DNA of 64,000 nt from JBCCMQ01 sp039179985 (GTDB lineage Bacteria > Pseudomonadota > Alphaproteobacteria > Rhodobacterales > Rhodobacteraceae): the NCBI GenBank assembly GCA_039179985.1, contig JBCDED010000004.1:1-64000 (forward strand), written 5' to 3'. Below the pieces are notes generated by a model that was given only the letters and a program-made list of their open reading frames with translations, did no database searches and had not been told where the DNA came from. Below, one piece after another: positions 1-9,177 of the stretch. Both the position numbers and the translations under genes were made by a program. Every line of letters begins with the position of its first letter. Within the stretch, counting starts at the first letter, position 1.

Positions 1-958
1 TCACATAGTCCACCCGGTCATCCGCTTCGAGCCATTTGGCGATCTTCACCGCGTTCTCCACATGCCGCTCCATTCGGAGCGACAGCGTCTCGATGCCCAT
101 CAGCGTGTAATGGGCGGCTTGCGGGTTCATGGTCATCCCGAGGTCCCGCAGCCCCACCGCGATGCCGTGAAAGGTGAAGGCGAGTGGGCCGAAGGTCTCG
201 TGGAACTTCATGCCGTGGTAGGCTGGTTCGGGTTCGGCCAGCGAGGGGAACTTGCCCGAGGCGGCCCAGTCGAACTGGCCGCTGTCGACGATCACGCCGC
301 CCGTCACAGTGCCGTTGCCGGTCAGATACTTCGTGGTGGAGTGGACGACCAGCGTCGCGCCGTGCTCGATGGGGCGGCAGAGGTACGGCGTGGCCGAGGT
401 GTTGTCGACGATGAGCGGCAGGCCGACCTTGTCAGCAACGCCGGCAACCGCGTCGAGGTCCGTGATGTAACCGCCCGGGTTTGCGATGCTTTCGCAGAAG
501 ATTGCGCGGGTGTCGTCATCGACGGCCGCTTCGAGGGCTTCCAGATCGTCGAAATCTACAAAGGTGGCCGACCAGCCGAAGCGCTTGATCGTTTGGCTGA
601 ATTGCGTGACCGTGCCGCCATAAAGTCTTGTGGAGACGACGATATTACAGCCCGGCGCCATCAGTGGGAAAAGCGCCATGATCTGCGCAGCATGTCCGGA
701 GGAGCAGGCCACCGCACCCACGCCGCCTTCCAGTGTTGCCACACGTTCTTGCAAGACGGCGACGGTCGGGTTCGTCAATCGCGAGTAAATGTAGCCCACT
801 TCCTGCAGGTTGAAGAGCGCAGCCGCATGGTCGGCGTCGCGGAAGACATAGGCCGTGGTCTGGTAAATCGGCGTCTGCCGCGCTCCCGTGGCCGGGTCGG
901 GGCGGGCGCCGGCGTGGATTTGCAGTGTGTCGAAGCCGTAGCTTGAGCCTTCGGACAT
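1..958 (-). CDS. metY: O-acetylhomoserine aminocarboxypropyltransferase (sulfhydrylase), C-terminus off the left edge
   Basis: About 319 codons of a Cys/Met-metabolism PLP enzyme; the C-terminal quarter lies outside the window. The family forms homocysteine from O-acetylhomoserine and sulfide in the cytoplasm. Visible motifs are YSRLTNPT near residues 58-65 and the PLP lysine in HSTTKYLTG (about Lys210), after the cofactor-binding aspartate in IVDNT. The start is ATG at 958, preceded by a GGAGGA ribosome site. Cystathionine gamma-synthase or O-succinylhomoserine sulfhydrylase are alternatives, but the long loop between the TTK lysine and the GMKFHETFGP-type segment favours MetY. The 81 bases upstream contain no recognisable SAM riboswitch. 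Confidence 0.9.
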   Translation of the reverse strand, partial: MSEGSSYGFDTLQIHAGARPDPATGARQTPIYQTTAYVFRDADHAAALFNLQEVGYIYSRLTNPTVAVLQERVATLEGGVGAVACSSGHAAQIMALFPLMAPGCNIVVSTRLYGGTVTQFSQTIKRFGWSATFVDFDDLEALEAAVDDDTRAIFCESIANPGGYITDLDAVAGVADKVGLPLIVDNTSATPYLCRPIEHGATLVVHSTTKYLTGNGTVTGGVIVDSGQFDWAASGKFPSLAEPEPAYHGMKFHETFGPLAFTFHGIAVGLRDLGMTMNPQAAHYTLMGIETLSLRMERHVENAVKIAKWLEADDRVDYV

Positions 959-1039
959 GGGTTCCTCCGCGTCAGATTGAGGTTTTGCGGCGACCCTAGG
1001 CAAATCGCGCCGGGCAAACAACGACCGAATTCCGGTACG

Positions 1040-2029
1040 CTAGCGCATCCACAAGCCTTCGCGGCGGATTCGTCCCCTGATCTGCTGTTCCCGTTTCGGC
1101 AGATCGTCGCGGTCGAACAGCGCCCGTACCTTTGCACCGCGTCCCTGATAGATCATGCGGCGGAAGGGCTCGTAGGTTTTGACAACCTTCTTGAACCAGT
1201 TGGGGCGCGCCACATCTTCCAGCGCCTCGACCACCCGGTCGTCTTCCCGGGCATAGAGCAGGGGCAGCAAACGCCAGTGGCAGGTCGTGCGCCCGTCGAG
1301 ATAGCCTGGCGCCAGCGCGTCGCGCCCGCCGCCGAGGGCATGGACCACCAGCGGCAGGGCGATCTGGTCGAGCCAGGGGTAGAGTTCCTGCGTGGCGAGT
1401 TCCGCAGGTGGATCATCGCGGATGGCGCAGGCGTAGCTTTCGAAAAGATCTCCGAAAGCCCAGGGGCAGCGGTAGAAAAAGAAACCTGCGTTGAAATAGA
1501 GATAGCGCTTCCAGTACTCGTCGGGGTGCGCGGTATCGAGCGAGCTTTCGAAGTCGAGCCCGAACCGGTCGTAAAGCGATTTCCAGATACTGGTGTAGCC
1601 CGGTCCGTAGAGTGTTGGTTTCGGCCAGGTGTCCTCTCGCCTCAGCGATGCCGTGGGGCGGTCGAAATCGAAAGGCACATCGGCGAGTGGTCCGAGGATC
1701 AGTGTATCGCTGTCGAAAAAGACAAAGGGCATCTCGGGTTCGAGCACCCGCAGCGCTTCGATCTTGTTGCCGTTTGGGTAGCTGCCGCCGAAATGGCGGG
1801 ACTCGAACGGCCGAATCTCCGCGCCCAGACGGTCCGTAAGCAACGTGCGAAGCGCGGGATCGGAGATGCGCGGATCCCGGGGCCAGAGGGGACCGGGCTG
1901 AGGTTCCGCAATAACCAGCTTGCCCTTGAAGCCGTGATCGAAGCGCCGGAGGCTTGCGGCAAGAAGCGCCGCCTCGTAGCCGATACGGCCCGCCTGTCCG
2001 ACGATCAAAATCGTGAAGTCTGTGCCCAT
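1040..2029 (-). CDS. Glycosyltransferase-like protein, 329 aa
   Basis: Cytoplasmic protein whose N-terminal half resembles a GT-A nucleotide-sugar transferase: a beta-strand start (TILIVGQAG), a GNK motif near residues 87-89 and a DSD metal-binding motif at about 106-108 within PFVFFDSDTLI. This pattern is seen in GT8-like and related uncharacterised transferases. The start at 2029 (MGTDFTIL) was chosen over an upstream in-frame ATG at 2164 because the extra 45 residues are basic, low in complexity and overlap the ybbP 3' end. No sugar or acceptor can be inferred and the neighbours do not help. It could be a capsule or lipopolysaccharide decoration enzyme. Confidence 0.65.
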   Translation of the reverse strand: MGTDFTILIVGQAGRIGYEAALLAASLRRFDHGFKGKLVIAEPQPGPLWPRDPRISDPALRTLLTDRLGAEIRPFESRHFGGSYPNGNKIEALRVLEPEMPFVFFDSDTLILGPLADVPFDFDRPTASLRREDTWPKPTLYGPGYTSIWKSLYDRFGLDFESSLDTAHPDEYWKRYLYFNAGFFFYRCPWAFGDLFESYACAIRDDPPAELATQELYPWLDQIALPLVVHALGGGRDALAPGYLDGRTTCHWRLLPLLYAREDDRVVEALEDVARPNWFKKVVKTYEPFRRMIYQGRGAKVRALFDRDDLPKREQQIRGRIRREGLWMR

Positions 2030-2108
2030 GCCCCAGTCTTGGTGCCCGCTCGTTTTGAGCGGGACTATAGGGGGCCCGGGGCGCTGCCGGAAGGCAGTTG
2101 TTGGGCGA

Positions 2109-4643
2109 TTACTCCCGCGCCCGCAGGATTTGTGCGGGCCGCGCCGCAAGCGGACGCCAGGCAAAGAGCAGACCGGCTGCCAATGTAGCGAGCACGCCGC
2201 CCAGAACGATGCCGAGGGCCGGGCCCCACGCGATGCTGTAGCCGGTGTCCATCACGTAGGTCATCACCCCCCAACCCGCGATGGCCCCCGCCGCGATTGC
2301 CACGAGCCCCGCCGCCGCCCCCAGCAGCGCCGAGCGCAGGGCGAAGCTGGTCAGGATCTGGCGGCGCGTGGCGCCAAGTGTCTTCAGCACTGCCGCCTCA
2401 TAGACGCGCGTCCGTTCACCTGCTGCGGCTGCCCCTATGAGCACCACAAAACCTGTAAGCAGTGTTGCCCCGGCGGCATAGGACGTCGCAGCCGCGAGCC
2501 CAGCGAGTACGTTTGCCACCTGATCGATTGCGTCGCGCACGCGAATTGCAGTGATGTTTGGATAAGCCGAGGCCAGATCGCGAAGGATAGCCGCCTCGGC
2601 ATCCTCCTCTGCGTAGACGGTCGCGATATGGGTGTGCGGAGCGCCCGCCAGCGCGGCCGGGTTCATTGACAGGATAAAGCCGATCCCAGCGGTGGAGAAA
2701 TCGACGACGCGGAAACTTGTCACTTCGGCGGTGATGTCCCTTCCAAGGATGTTGATCGTGATCTCATCACCCAGCTTGAGGCCCATCTCGGCGGCTTCCT
2801 CGGCGGCAAAGCTCACCTGCGGGAGGCCAGCATAGTCTTCGGGCCACCAATCGCCTTGTGTGATGGTCGTGTTTTCTGTGGGTCGCGCGGAATAGGTCAC
2901 GCCGCGGTCGCCGTTCAGGACCCAGTGGTCGCCTGCGACCTCGCGGGCGGGTCGGCCGTTGATCCCCGTGATAATCCCGCGCAGCATCGGAGCGGTTTCC
3001 ACCCTGCTGACGGCTTCGTCCTCATCGAGACGGCTCATGAAGCCATCCAGCTGATCGGGTTGGATATCGACGAAGAAATATGAGGGCGCCACGTCGGGCA
3101 ATTCGCCCGAGATTGCTCCGCGCAAGTTCGTGTCGATCTGTCCGACAGCTGCAAGGACCGTGAGGCCGAGTCCGAGAGAAAGCACGACGCTGGTGGCTTC
3201 CTCCCGTGGCCCGCCGATGGCGCCAAGGGCGAGCCTAAGCGGCGGGTTGCCTCTGACGGCACGCGCTTTGGCGCCGCGCCGTGCGAGCCGCATGGCCGCT
3301 TGTGCTGCGAGGATCAGGACGAAGAGTGCCCCCACGATGCCCGCAGCGGTCCAAAGCGCAAGCGTGGGGATGCCCGACAGATAAGCGGAAATGCCGATCA
3401 GGGCCGCCAGCAGTAGGGCGGTCGCGATCAGATACCTGGGACGTGGCAGCGACCGGACGGTGCCGAAAGCATCCCGGAAGAGCGCGGCGGCGCGGATCTC
3501 TTCGGTCTTCGCAACCGGCCAGAGAGCGAAAAGGAAGGCTGTCAGAAGCCCGTAAAGCGCCGCCTCTGCCAGTGGACCAGCCTGGACGCCAATGACCGCG
3601 GGCACGGGCAGTCGCGCCTCGATCAAGGGCGCAAAGATGAGAGGCAGGGCGGCGCCGAAGACTAGCCCAAGCGCCACACTGATCACCGCGAGGATGCCGA
3701 TCTGGATGAGGTAGGTCAGAAAGATCGTGGTGCGGTCGGCGCCGAGCGTCTTAAGCGTCGCGATTACGGCTGTCTTGCCATTGAGATACGCGCGCACCGC
3801 CGCCGAGACGCCAACGCCGCCCACCGCAAGGCCTGCCAAACCAACGAGAACAAGGAAGGCGCCCATGCGCTGAACGAACTGCTGGACGCCGGGCGCGCCG
3901 TTGCGGCTATCGCGCCAGCGCAGGCCCTGGTCGCGGAACTGGCTCAGCGCTTCGCGTTGCAGGGCGGCCAGGTCGGTGCCCTCGGGGAGCGCGAGCCTGT
4001 ACTGGGTTTCAAAGAGCGTGCCGGGCTCCAGGAGGCCAGAGTCGGCCAGATCCGCCGTCCGCACCATCGTGCGGGGGCCCAGGCCAAATCCATCGGCGGC
4101 TCCGTCAGGTTCCAACTCGATCAGGGCCATCAGCACGAAATCCTGGGTGCCCAGGCGAAAACGGTCGCCAATGGAAAGCCCCAGGCGGTCCACAAGCACA
4201 CGCTGCATGATGCCGCCAGGCAAGCCGCTTTCTCCGTCCAGCGCCTTGGGCAGCGCCATGGGCGGGTCAAGCACCACGCTCCCCTTCAAGGGATAGGCAT
4301 CATCGACGGATTTGACTTGCGTTAGGCCGCGTTCCGTTGCCCCGTCGCGGTCGACCACGGCCATTGAACGGAAATCGACAATCTCGCTGGTCTCCTTGGC
4401 CACGCCTGCCATCCAAGCGCGCTCTTCTTCGCTTGCGAAACGGTAGGTGAACTCCATTTCGGCGTCGCCGCCCAGAAGGGCGGCCCCTTCGCGTTGCAAC
4501 CCCGCTTCGATGCTGGCGCGCACCGTGCCCACGGCGGCGATGGCAGCGACGCCAAGGGCGAGGCAGGCAATGAAGATACGGAATGCGCCGATGCCGCCGC
4601 GCAGTTCTCGGCGCGCGATGCGCGTGGCAATGGCCAGGCTCAC
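2109..4643 (-). CDS. ybbP: ABC transporter permease of the YbbP type, FtsX family
   Basis: 844-residue inner-membrane permease with an N-terminal transmembrane helix (about residues 20-42), a large extracytoplasmic domain, a central FtsX three-helix block (about 260-380), further helices, a second extracytoplasmic domain and a C-terminal FtsX block (about 720-830). This two-FtsX layout is that of YbbP/MacB-like exporters and matches the usual length of about 800. Its start overlaps the stop of the ATPase gene by 4 bases (ATGA), so the two are translationally coupled. The substrate is unknown; the family is linked to lipid, lipoprotein or peptide export. Confidence 0.88.
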   Translation of the reverse strand: MSLAIATRIARRELRGGIGAFRIFIACLALGVAAIAAVGTVRASIEAGLQREGAALLGGDAEMEFTYRFASEEERAWMAGVAKETSEIVDFRSMAVVDRDGATERGLTQVKSVDDAYPLKGSVVLDPPMALPKALDGESGLPGGIMQRVLVDRLGLSIGDRFRLGTQDFVLMALIELEPDGAADGFGLGPRTMVRTADLADSGLLEPGTLFETQYRLALPEGTDLAALQREALSQFRDQGLRWRDSRNGAPGVQQFVQRMGAFLVLVGLAGLAVGGVGVSAAVRAYLNGKTAVIATLKTLGADRTTIFLTYLIQIGILAVISVALGLVFGAALPLIFAPLIEARLPVPAVIGVQAGPLAEAALYGLLTAFLFALWPVAKTEEIRAAALFRDAFGTVRSLPRPRYLIATALLLAALIGISAYLSGIPTLALWTAAGIVGALFVLILAAQAAMRLARRGAKARAVRGNPPLRLALGAIGGPREEATSVVLSLGLGLTVLAAVGQIDTNLRGAISGELPDVAPSYFFVDIQPDQLDGFMSRLDEDEAVSRVETAPMLRGIITGINGRPAREVAGDHWVLNGDRGVTYSARPTENTTITQGDWWPEDYAGLPQVSFAAEEAAEMGLKLGDEITINILGRDITAEVTSFRVVDFSTAGIGFILSMNPAALAGAPHTHIATVYAEEDAEAAILRDLASAYPNITAIRVRDAIDQVANVLAGLAAATSYAAGATLLTGFVVLIGAAAAGERTRVYEAAVLKTLGATRRQILTSFALRSALLGAAAGLVAIAAGAIAGWGVMTYVMDTGYSIAWGPALGIVLGGVLATLAAGLLFAWRPLAARPAQILRARE

Positions 4644-5335
4644 TGGGCGGCCCTCAGGGCGCCATCATCGTCGATCAGCCCGTCGCGCAGGCGGATAACG
4701 CGGTCGCAGCGGTGCGCCAGATCCGTGGCATGGGTGACAAGAACCAGCGTTGCGCCATGGCGGTCACGCAGGCCGAAAAGGAGCTCCATGATCGCCTCGC
4801 CGTTCGCGCCGTCGAGGTTGCCCGTAGGCTCGTCCGCGAGAAGGATTTCAGGTCGCGGCGCTGCAGCGCGGGCGAGGGCCACACGCTGCTGTTCGCCGCC
4901 CGACATCTGCGCTGGATAGTGGTCGATCCGGTGGCCGAGGCCTACGGTTTCCAGTTCGGCGCGCGCGCGTTCGAAAGCATCGTCAATCCCCGCCAGTTCG
5001 AGCGGGGTTGCGACGTTTTCGAGCGCTGTCATGGTGGGAATAAGGTGGAAGGACTGAAAAACCACGCCCATATGATCCCGACGGAAGCGGGCCAAAGCGT
5101 CTTCGTCGAGCGCGGTCAGATCCTGACCAAGCGCCAGCACTTGCCCCGATGTGGCACGTTCGAGCCCGCCCATGAGCATGAGGAGCGTTGATTTGCCAGA
5201 GCCGGACGGACCGACGAGCCCGAGCGTCTCGCCGCGCGTGACATCGAGCGTGATGCCGCGCAAGATCTCCACCGGACCGGCATTGCCGGAAAGGGTCAGC
5301 CGGGCCTCGCTGAGGGACAGAACGGGATCGGACAT
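4640..5335 (-). CDS. ybbA: ABC transporter ATP-binding protein, YbbA/LolD type
   Basis: 231 residues with every ABC signature: Walker A GPSGSGKST (42-50), Q-loop Gln94, signature MSGGEQQ (144-150), Walker B ILLADEP (164-170) and the H-loop His202. It is the ATPase partner of the overlapping ybbP. The start MSDPVLSL at 5335 fits the family; an in-frame upstream ATG (5395) would read into the esterase gene. ybbA-ybbP diverging from tesA is also the arrangement known in E. coli, which supports all three assignments. The start codon shares the CATG at 5333-5336 with the best tesA start. Confidence 0.92.
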   Translation of the reverse strand: MSDPVLSLSEARLTLSGNAGPVEILRGITLDVTRGETLGLVGPSGSGKSTLLMLMGGLERATSGQVLALGQDLTALDEDALARFRRDHMGVVFQSFHLIPTMTALENVATPLELAGIDDAFERARAELETVGLGHRIDHYPAQMSGGEQQRVALARAAAPRPEILLADEPTGNLDGANGEAIMELLFGLRDRHGATLVLVTHATDLAHRCDRVIRLRDGLIDDDGALRAAQ

Positions 5336-6017
5336 GGATGTGCCTGTGGTTAAATGCTTTACCCCGCGATATGGGGCGCGCGGCGCTGCCCGCAAGTTGT
5401 TCGTCGCGCTTCTTGTCGCATTGGCGCCAATTGCCGGTTCGGCCGAAGAGGTGGTTGTCGCCGCGCTCGGGGACAGCCTGACCCAGGGGTTTGGCCTGCC
5501 GCCAGAGGCAGGTTTCGTGCCGCAGCTTGAAGGCTGGCTTCAGGACCGGGGGCATGACGTAAGACTGATTAATGCCGGTGTGTCGGGCGATACGACGGCG
5601 GGCGGGCTCAGCCGTGTGGGCTGGACGCTGACGCCCGACGTCGATGCCATGGTCGTGGCGCTGGGCGGCAACGATCTATTGCGCGGGATCGATCCGGTCG
5701 CCAGCCGCGCCAACCTCAAGGGAATTCTAGAGGCGGCGGCAGCGGCGGATGTGCCGGTCCTTTTGGTAGGGATGACAGCGCCGGGGAACTACGGGCCAGA
5801 CTTCAAAGAGGCCTTCGACACCATGTATCCCGAACTCGCCGCGGAGTTTGGCACGGGTTATGCGGAAAGCTTTTTTGCCGGTCTCGGGGTCGGGGAGGAT
5901 CCCGCTGCGGCCCGACCGTTCATGCAAAGCGACGGCATTCATCCGAATGCCGAAGGGGTGGTTCTGATCGTGGAAGCGCTCGGGCCCGAGGTCGAAGCTC
6001 TGATCGGGGCCGAGTAG
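5334..6017 (+). CDS. tesA: Arylesterase / SGNH lysophospholipase, TesA type
   Basis: Periplasmic SGNH hydrolase of about 227 residues. All blocks are visible with numbering from 5334: GDSLT with nucleophile Ser48, Gly85 in SGDTTAGG, Asn113 in GGND, and Asp200/His203 in DGIHPN. Residues 18-37 form a basic then hydrophobic signal peptide with a probable cleavage after GSA. The family hydrolyses acyl esters, thioesters or lysophospholipids. The ATG at 5334 overlaps the oppositely oriented ybbA start; GTG codons at 5340 and 5346 are alternatives that keep the signal peptide. Its promoter must then lie inside ybbA, or the message is leaderless. Confidence 0.88.
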   Translation: MDVPVVKCFTPRYGARGAARKLFVALLVALAPIAGSAEEVVVAALGDSLTQGFGLPPEAGFVPQLEGWLQDRGHDVRLINAGVSGDTTAGGLSRVGWTLTPDVDAMVVALGGNDLLRGIDPVASRANLKGILEAAAAADVPVLLVGMTAPGNYGPDFKEAFDTMYPELAAEFGTGYAESFFAGLGVGEDPAAARPFMQSDGIHPNAEGVVLIVEALGPEVEALIGAE

Positions 6018-6020
6018 CCC

Positions 6021-6743
6021 ATGATTCTGGTGATGTGCGCGGAGACCGTGCGCAATAAGATGGCGCTTGAGGTCGTGCAGATCCCTAAGAAGGTGATCGG
6101 CCGGGGGTTCGGACCGCGCCCGCGCGTGCCTGTCACCGATGCGCTTTTCTGGCGTGCGGCGCTCGAGCACCAGATGCCGCGCTATGCCTTCGCCCTTCTG
6201 CCTTTCCTGCTGATCCTCTGGGCGCGTCCGGATCTGGCGCTGTTTGTAAGCCAGGCGCCCATCGCCATGTTTATCGCGATCCATATTGTCGAGGTGCGCG
6301 TCTTGTCGGTCGCTGATCCCGACAAACGCAAGGCGCTGATTGACCCGGCGCGCGCCGACCAGATCCTCGATACCCTTGGCCATCGGGCCCAGCGAGAACT
6401 CACCCGCGTGGCCGCCGCTCGGCAGATGAGAGAGGGTCAGATCCATCTGGTGGTCGAACAATCAGAGCTCTACCGCGTGCCGCCCTTCACCGTGGTCTCC
6501 GTGCAGGAACAAGGAACGCCGAACCTCATTGTCGATCTGACGCCCAAGGAACGGGCGCGGATTGCCGAAAGTCTATTTGATGAGGCAGTGAGTGAAGACG
6601 ATCTGCTCCTGGTCAGCCTCAGCCGCCAGACGCCGGTCCATGACTTCCCGCTCGATGTGCGAACCATCTCGGCCCATGCGCGCCTTGCGGCCATGAAGAC
6701 GGCGCAGGCGCCGATCCTGGACGGGGCCGCCGCCCCGGCCTAG
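6021..6743 (+). CDS. Uncharacterised membrane protein, 240 aa
   Basis: The function is not recognised. The N-terminal 50 residues are basic, followed by two hydrophobic segments at about 55-72 and 76-95 (FALLPFLLILW and APIAMFIAIHIVEV), then a soluble C-terminal domain of about 140 residues rich in charged helices and beta stretches. It starts 3 bases after the tesA stop with no clear ribosome site, so translational coupling is likely; an internal ATG at 6060 (MALEVVQIPKK) is an alternative start. It ends convergently with the VWA protein gene, overlapping by 4 bases. Confidence 0.6.
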   Translation: MILVMCAETVRNKMALEVVQIPKKVIGRGFGPRPRVPVTDALFWRAALEHQMPRYAFALLPFLLILWARPDLALFVSQAPIAMFIAIHIVEVRVLSVADPDKRKALIDPARADQILDTLGHRAQRELTRVAAARQMREGQIHLVVEQSELYRVPPFTVVSVQEQGTPNLIVDLTPKERARIAESLFDEAVSEDDLLLVSLSRQTPVHDFPLDVRTISAHARLAAMKTAQAPILDGAAAPA

Positions 6744-8017
6744 TCCGTCAGGTCGATCACTTTACCGAAAGGTGGCTTTGCCGCGGCGCTTGTGGTTGCT
6801 GCCCAGATTACCGGTAGACGCCCGGGCGCCTCCCCGAACGAACCATCGAGGTCGGTCATCACGATGATCGCCGACGGATCAAGGGCCGCAGCCGCGGCGA
6901 TGGCAGGGCGGAAATCGGTGCCGCCGTCGCGCGAAAACTCCTGACGCAGGATCTCCGCTTCCCAGGACAGCCCCTGCATCCGGTGCCAGCTGCGGACAGC
7001 TTCATCGAAAACGATCACATGGACCTCGGCACCCGAGCGGCGCCCGATCCCGGCCACCTCTGTGGCAAAGCGGGCAAGGTGCGCCTCGGTCACAGAACTT
7101 GATGCATCGAGGCAAACCGCAAGCCGAGGTGCGTCGCGGTACCGGCGCCGACCAGGTTCGAAAGCCGGCGACGGTCCGTTCTGTGTCCGGGCGCGGGCTT
7201 CTGCCGCTATCCATCTGCGGGCGGGGCGGCTGTGGGTCGGTTCGGGATCGTGGCGCAGGCTGCGCATGATGAGTGTCCGCAGCGTGGTCTCCCACGGGAT
7301 GCGCGCGCGCGGCAGATCCGCAAGGCGGAAGCCCAGGCTGCCGAGGCCACGGCCCGCCAATTTTCCGCGCAGAAGGGCTTGGGCAACGCGGTCTTCCCAG
7401 GCGGCCGCGTCCTCTGCGTCGCCTTGGGCGCCGGTATCGTCGAAATCCTCTTCGAACCCCACCTTTTCTGCGGCGCGGTGGCTGGCCTCGGCTCTTGTGC
7501 CTCTGTCGTCCGTTTGCCTCTCCGAGGCAGCGCCGGTGCCCTGGCGCGGCAGAAGCCGGGTATAGAGTGTTTCGGCGTCAAGTTCGGCAAGCGCGCTTCG
7601 GGTGTCGCTTGCGTCGAGCGGTAAAAGGTCAACAGTCAGGGCAGGGCGGGGCAGTGCGAAACCGGCGGAAAGCAGGGCCGCGTTGGTTAGGGCGTCGGCG
7701 GAGATGTTAAAGAGCCTGCGGTCAAAGTCCTCGGGATAGCGCGCGGCCATTGCGTTGGCGCGGGCGCCGTGGCGAAAGGCGATGTGTAGAACGTGGTGCG
7801 CGGCAAGCCCCATCTGTTCTGGCAAGCTAAGGGCCTCGAAACCCTCGCCATAGACAATTGTCCCGCCTTCCGTTCGGGTGCTGCCCGGCCCGTCGGTATG
7901 GGCGCACCACAGCGCAAGGGCGCCGATGGCGGGGTCAGTTTCGGCCAGGGCCTGCAGTGCCCGCGAGGCGCGGCGACTGTGCGTCTCAGCCAAGACCAAG
8001 GGCCTCGCGCTCGGCAC
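6740..8017 (-). CDS. VWA-like domain protein with putative metallopeptidase domain (DUF2201 type)
   Basis: 425 residues in three parts. The N-terminal region (about 15-130) carries AHHVLHIAFRH (73-83), a His-rich helix typical of the putative metallopeptidase domain paired with this VWA family. A charged linker spans about 160-215. The C-terminal VWA-like domain has the metal-adhesion motif DASSS (Asp304, Ser306, Ser308), Thr367 in GGTDF and Asp389 in MTDLDG. It is encoded immediately downstream of, and overlapping by 32 bases, a MoxR-type AAA+ ATPase. MoxR-VWA pairs act as chaperones that mature or insert metals or cofactors into client enzymes. The client is not evident. Confidence 0.8.
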   Translation of the reverse strand: MPSARPLVLAETHSRRASRALQALAETDPAIGALALWCAHTDGPGSTRTEGGTIVYGEGFEALSLPEQMGLAAHHVLHIAFRHGARANAMAARYPEDFDRRLFNISADALTNAALLSAGFALPRPALTVDLLPLDASDTRSALAELDAETLYTRLLPRQGTGAASERQTDDRGTRAEASHRAAEKVGFEEDFDDTGAQGDAEDAAAWEDRVAQALLRGKLAGRGLGSLGFRLADLPRARIPWETTLRTLIMRSLRHDPEPTHSRPARRWIAAEARARTQNGPSPAFEPGRRRYRDAPRLAVCLDASSSVTEAHLARFATEVAGIGRRSGAEVHVIVFDEAVRSWHRMQGLSWEAEILRQEFSRDGGTDFRPAIAAAAALDPSAIIVMTDLDGSFGEAPGRLPVIWAATTSAAAKPPFGKVIDLTD

Positions 8018-9104
8018 TATAAGCGGCGTATTCGGTGTTTTGCAGGAAAGCCTCTTCCAGGCCCAGATCGAAGGCCTTTGCGATCAGGCTTTCGAACCCC
8101 TGGGTCGAAAGCTCGGCGAGCGGCATACGCCCGAAGGCAGGCTCGTCACGCCTTTGTGCCAGCTGGCGGATACCCAGCATCGTGGCGATCACCGCGTCGG
8201 TACTCTCTGGCGTCAGCGCGCCTACCAGCCCGTGGGTCAGGGCATAGAGACCGTAGAGCGTGTCGGGGTAGTGTTGCCATCGGTCGGCGCGATCAAGCTC
8301 CAGCATCTCGGCCACGCGGACCTTCGCGGCGATAGTGTCAGCCGCGCTGATGAACTCCGCCGCCACGCCGTCGCCAAGGGTCCCGGCCAACATGGGGCGC
8401 GCAAGGGCACGGTCCGGGACAGCCTTCAGGATCTGACTGGCCCGTTCCCAGGACCGCGGTGTCGCGGCAATCATCTGGCCGCCGGCCAGCACGGCCGTCG
8501 TTGTTTCGAGGAGGTCGGGACGCGTCTGGATGAAGGCGGTCACGGCCGGGTGCAATCCACGTGGGACGGCGTAGTTTTTTAACCAGTCCGCTGCCTCGGC
8601 CTGGACGGACAGATGAACCATGCGGTCCGAAAGCCCGGTGCCCATCTCATAGGCAACGGCACCGTCCTCGGTGGTGTTTCCCGCCGCCACAAGAAACGTG
8701 TTGGCCGGCAATTCGTGGCGTCCGACGCGCCGCTCCTGCAGAAGACCATAGACCGTGGGCTGCAGCGCCGGCGACGCTGCGGTCAGCTCATCAAGAAACA
8801 GCACCGTGGGGGGTGTCTCCTCTTGCGGCAGGTCCTCCGGCCGGTACCAGATGGTGCGTTTTTCGTCGTGGTCGTAGTAAGGCAGGCCGCGCAGGTCTTG
8901 CGGTTCGATCGTTGTAAGGCGCAGGTCGATCAAGTGCGCGCCCGCCTCTTCGGCAAGCTGCGTGACGATCTGTGTCTTGCCCACGCCCGGACGGCCATGG
9001 AGCATCCACGAGGTGCGCAGACCGCCAGTGTTTTGCGCCTTCCAGCCCGCGCGCAGGATATCGAGGGCCCGTCCGGCGGAAACGGGAGATGTATTCACAG
9101 CCAT
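7986..9104 (-). CDS. MoxR-type AAA+ ATPase
   Basis: 372-residue AAA+ protein: Walker A GRPGVGKT (37-44), Walker B VLFLDELTAA (101-110), a sensor-1 stretch FLVAAGNTTED and an arginine-bearing lid. It lacks any N-terminal regulatory domain, as is usual for MoxR. The start at 9104 (MAVNTSPV) was chosen over an upstream ATG at 9269, which would run into the gntR gene. It heads a two-gene operon with the VWA/metallopeptidase-like protein and probably remodels a client together with it. Confidence 0.85.
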   Translation of the reverse strand: MAVNTSPVSAGRALDILRAGWKAQNTGGLRTSWMLHGRPGVGKTQIVTQLAEEAGAHLIDLRLTTIEPQDLRGLPYYDHDEKRTIWYRPEDLPQEETPPTVLFLDELTAASPALQPTVYGLLQERRVGRHELPANTFLVAAGNTTEDGAVAYEMGTGLSDRMVHLSVQAEAADWLKNYAVPRGLHPAVTAFIQTRPDLLETTTAVLAGGQMIAATPRSWERASQILKAVPDRALARPMLAGTLGDGVAAEFISAADTIAAKVRVAEMLELDRADRWQHYPDTLYGLYALTHGLVGALTPESTDAVIATMLGIRQLAQRRDEPAFGRMPLAELSTQGFESLIAKAFDLGLEEAFLQNTEYAAYSAEREALGLG

Positions 9105-9177
9105 TGCGGCTCCGAAAAAGGAATGAACCGGTGCGAAAGGATGTGCCGGCTGCGGCGAAAGTCCAGTTCCGTAGCGG

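Noticed and set aside
959..1039. A SAM riboswitch in front of metY
   Set aside because: SAM-II elements often precede metY in alphaproteobacteria, but I could not find the conserved core or pseudoknot in this 81-base gap.
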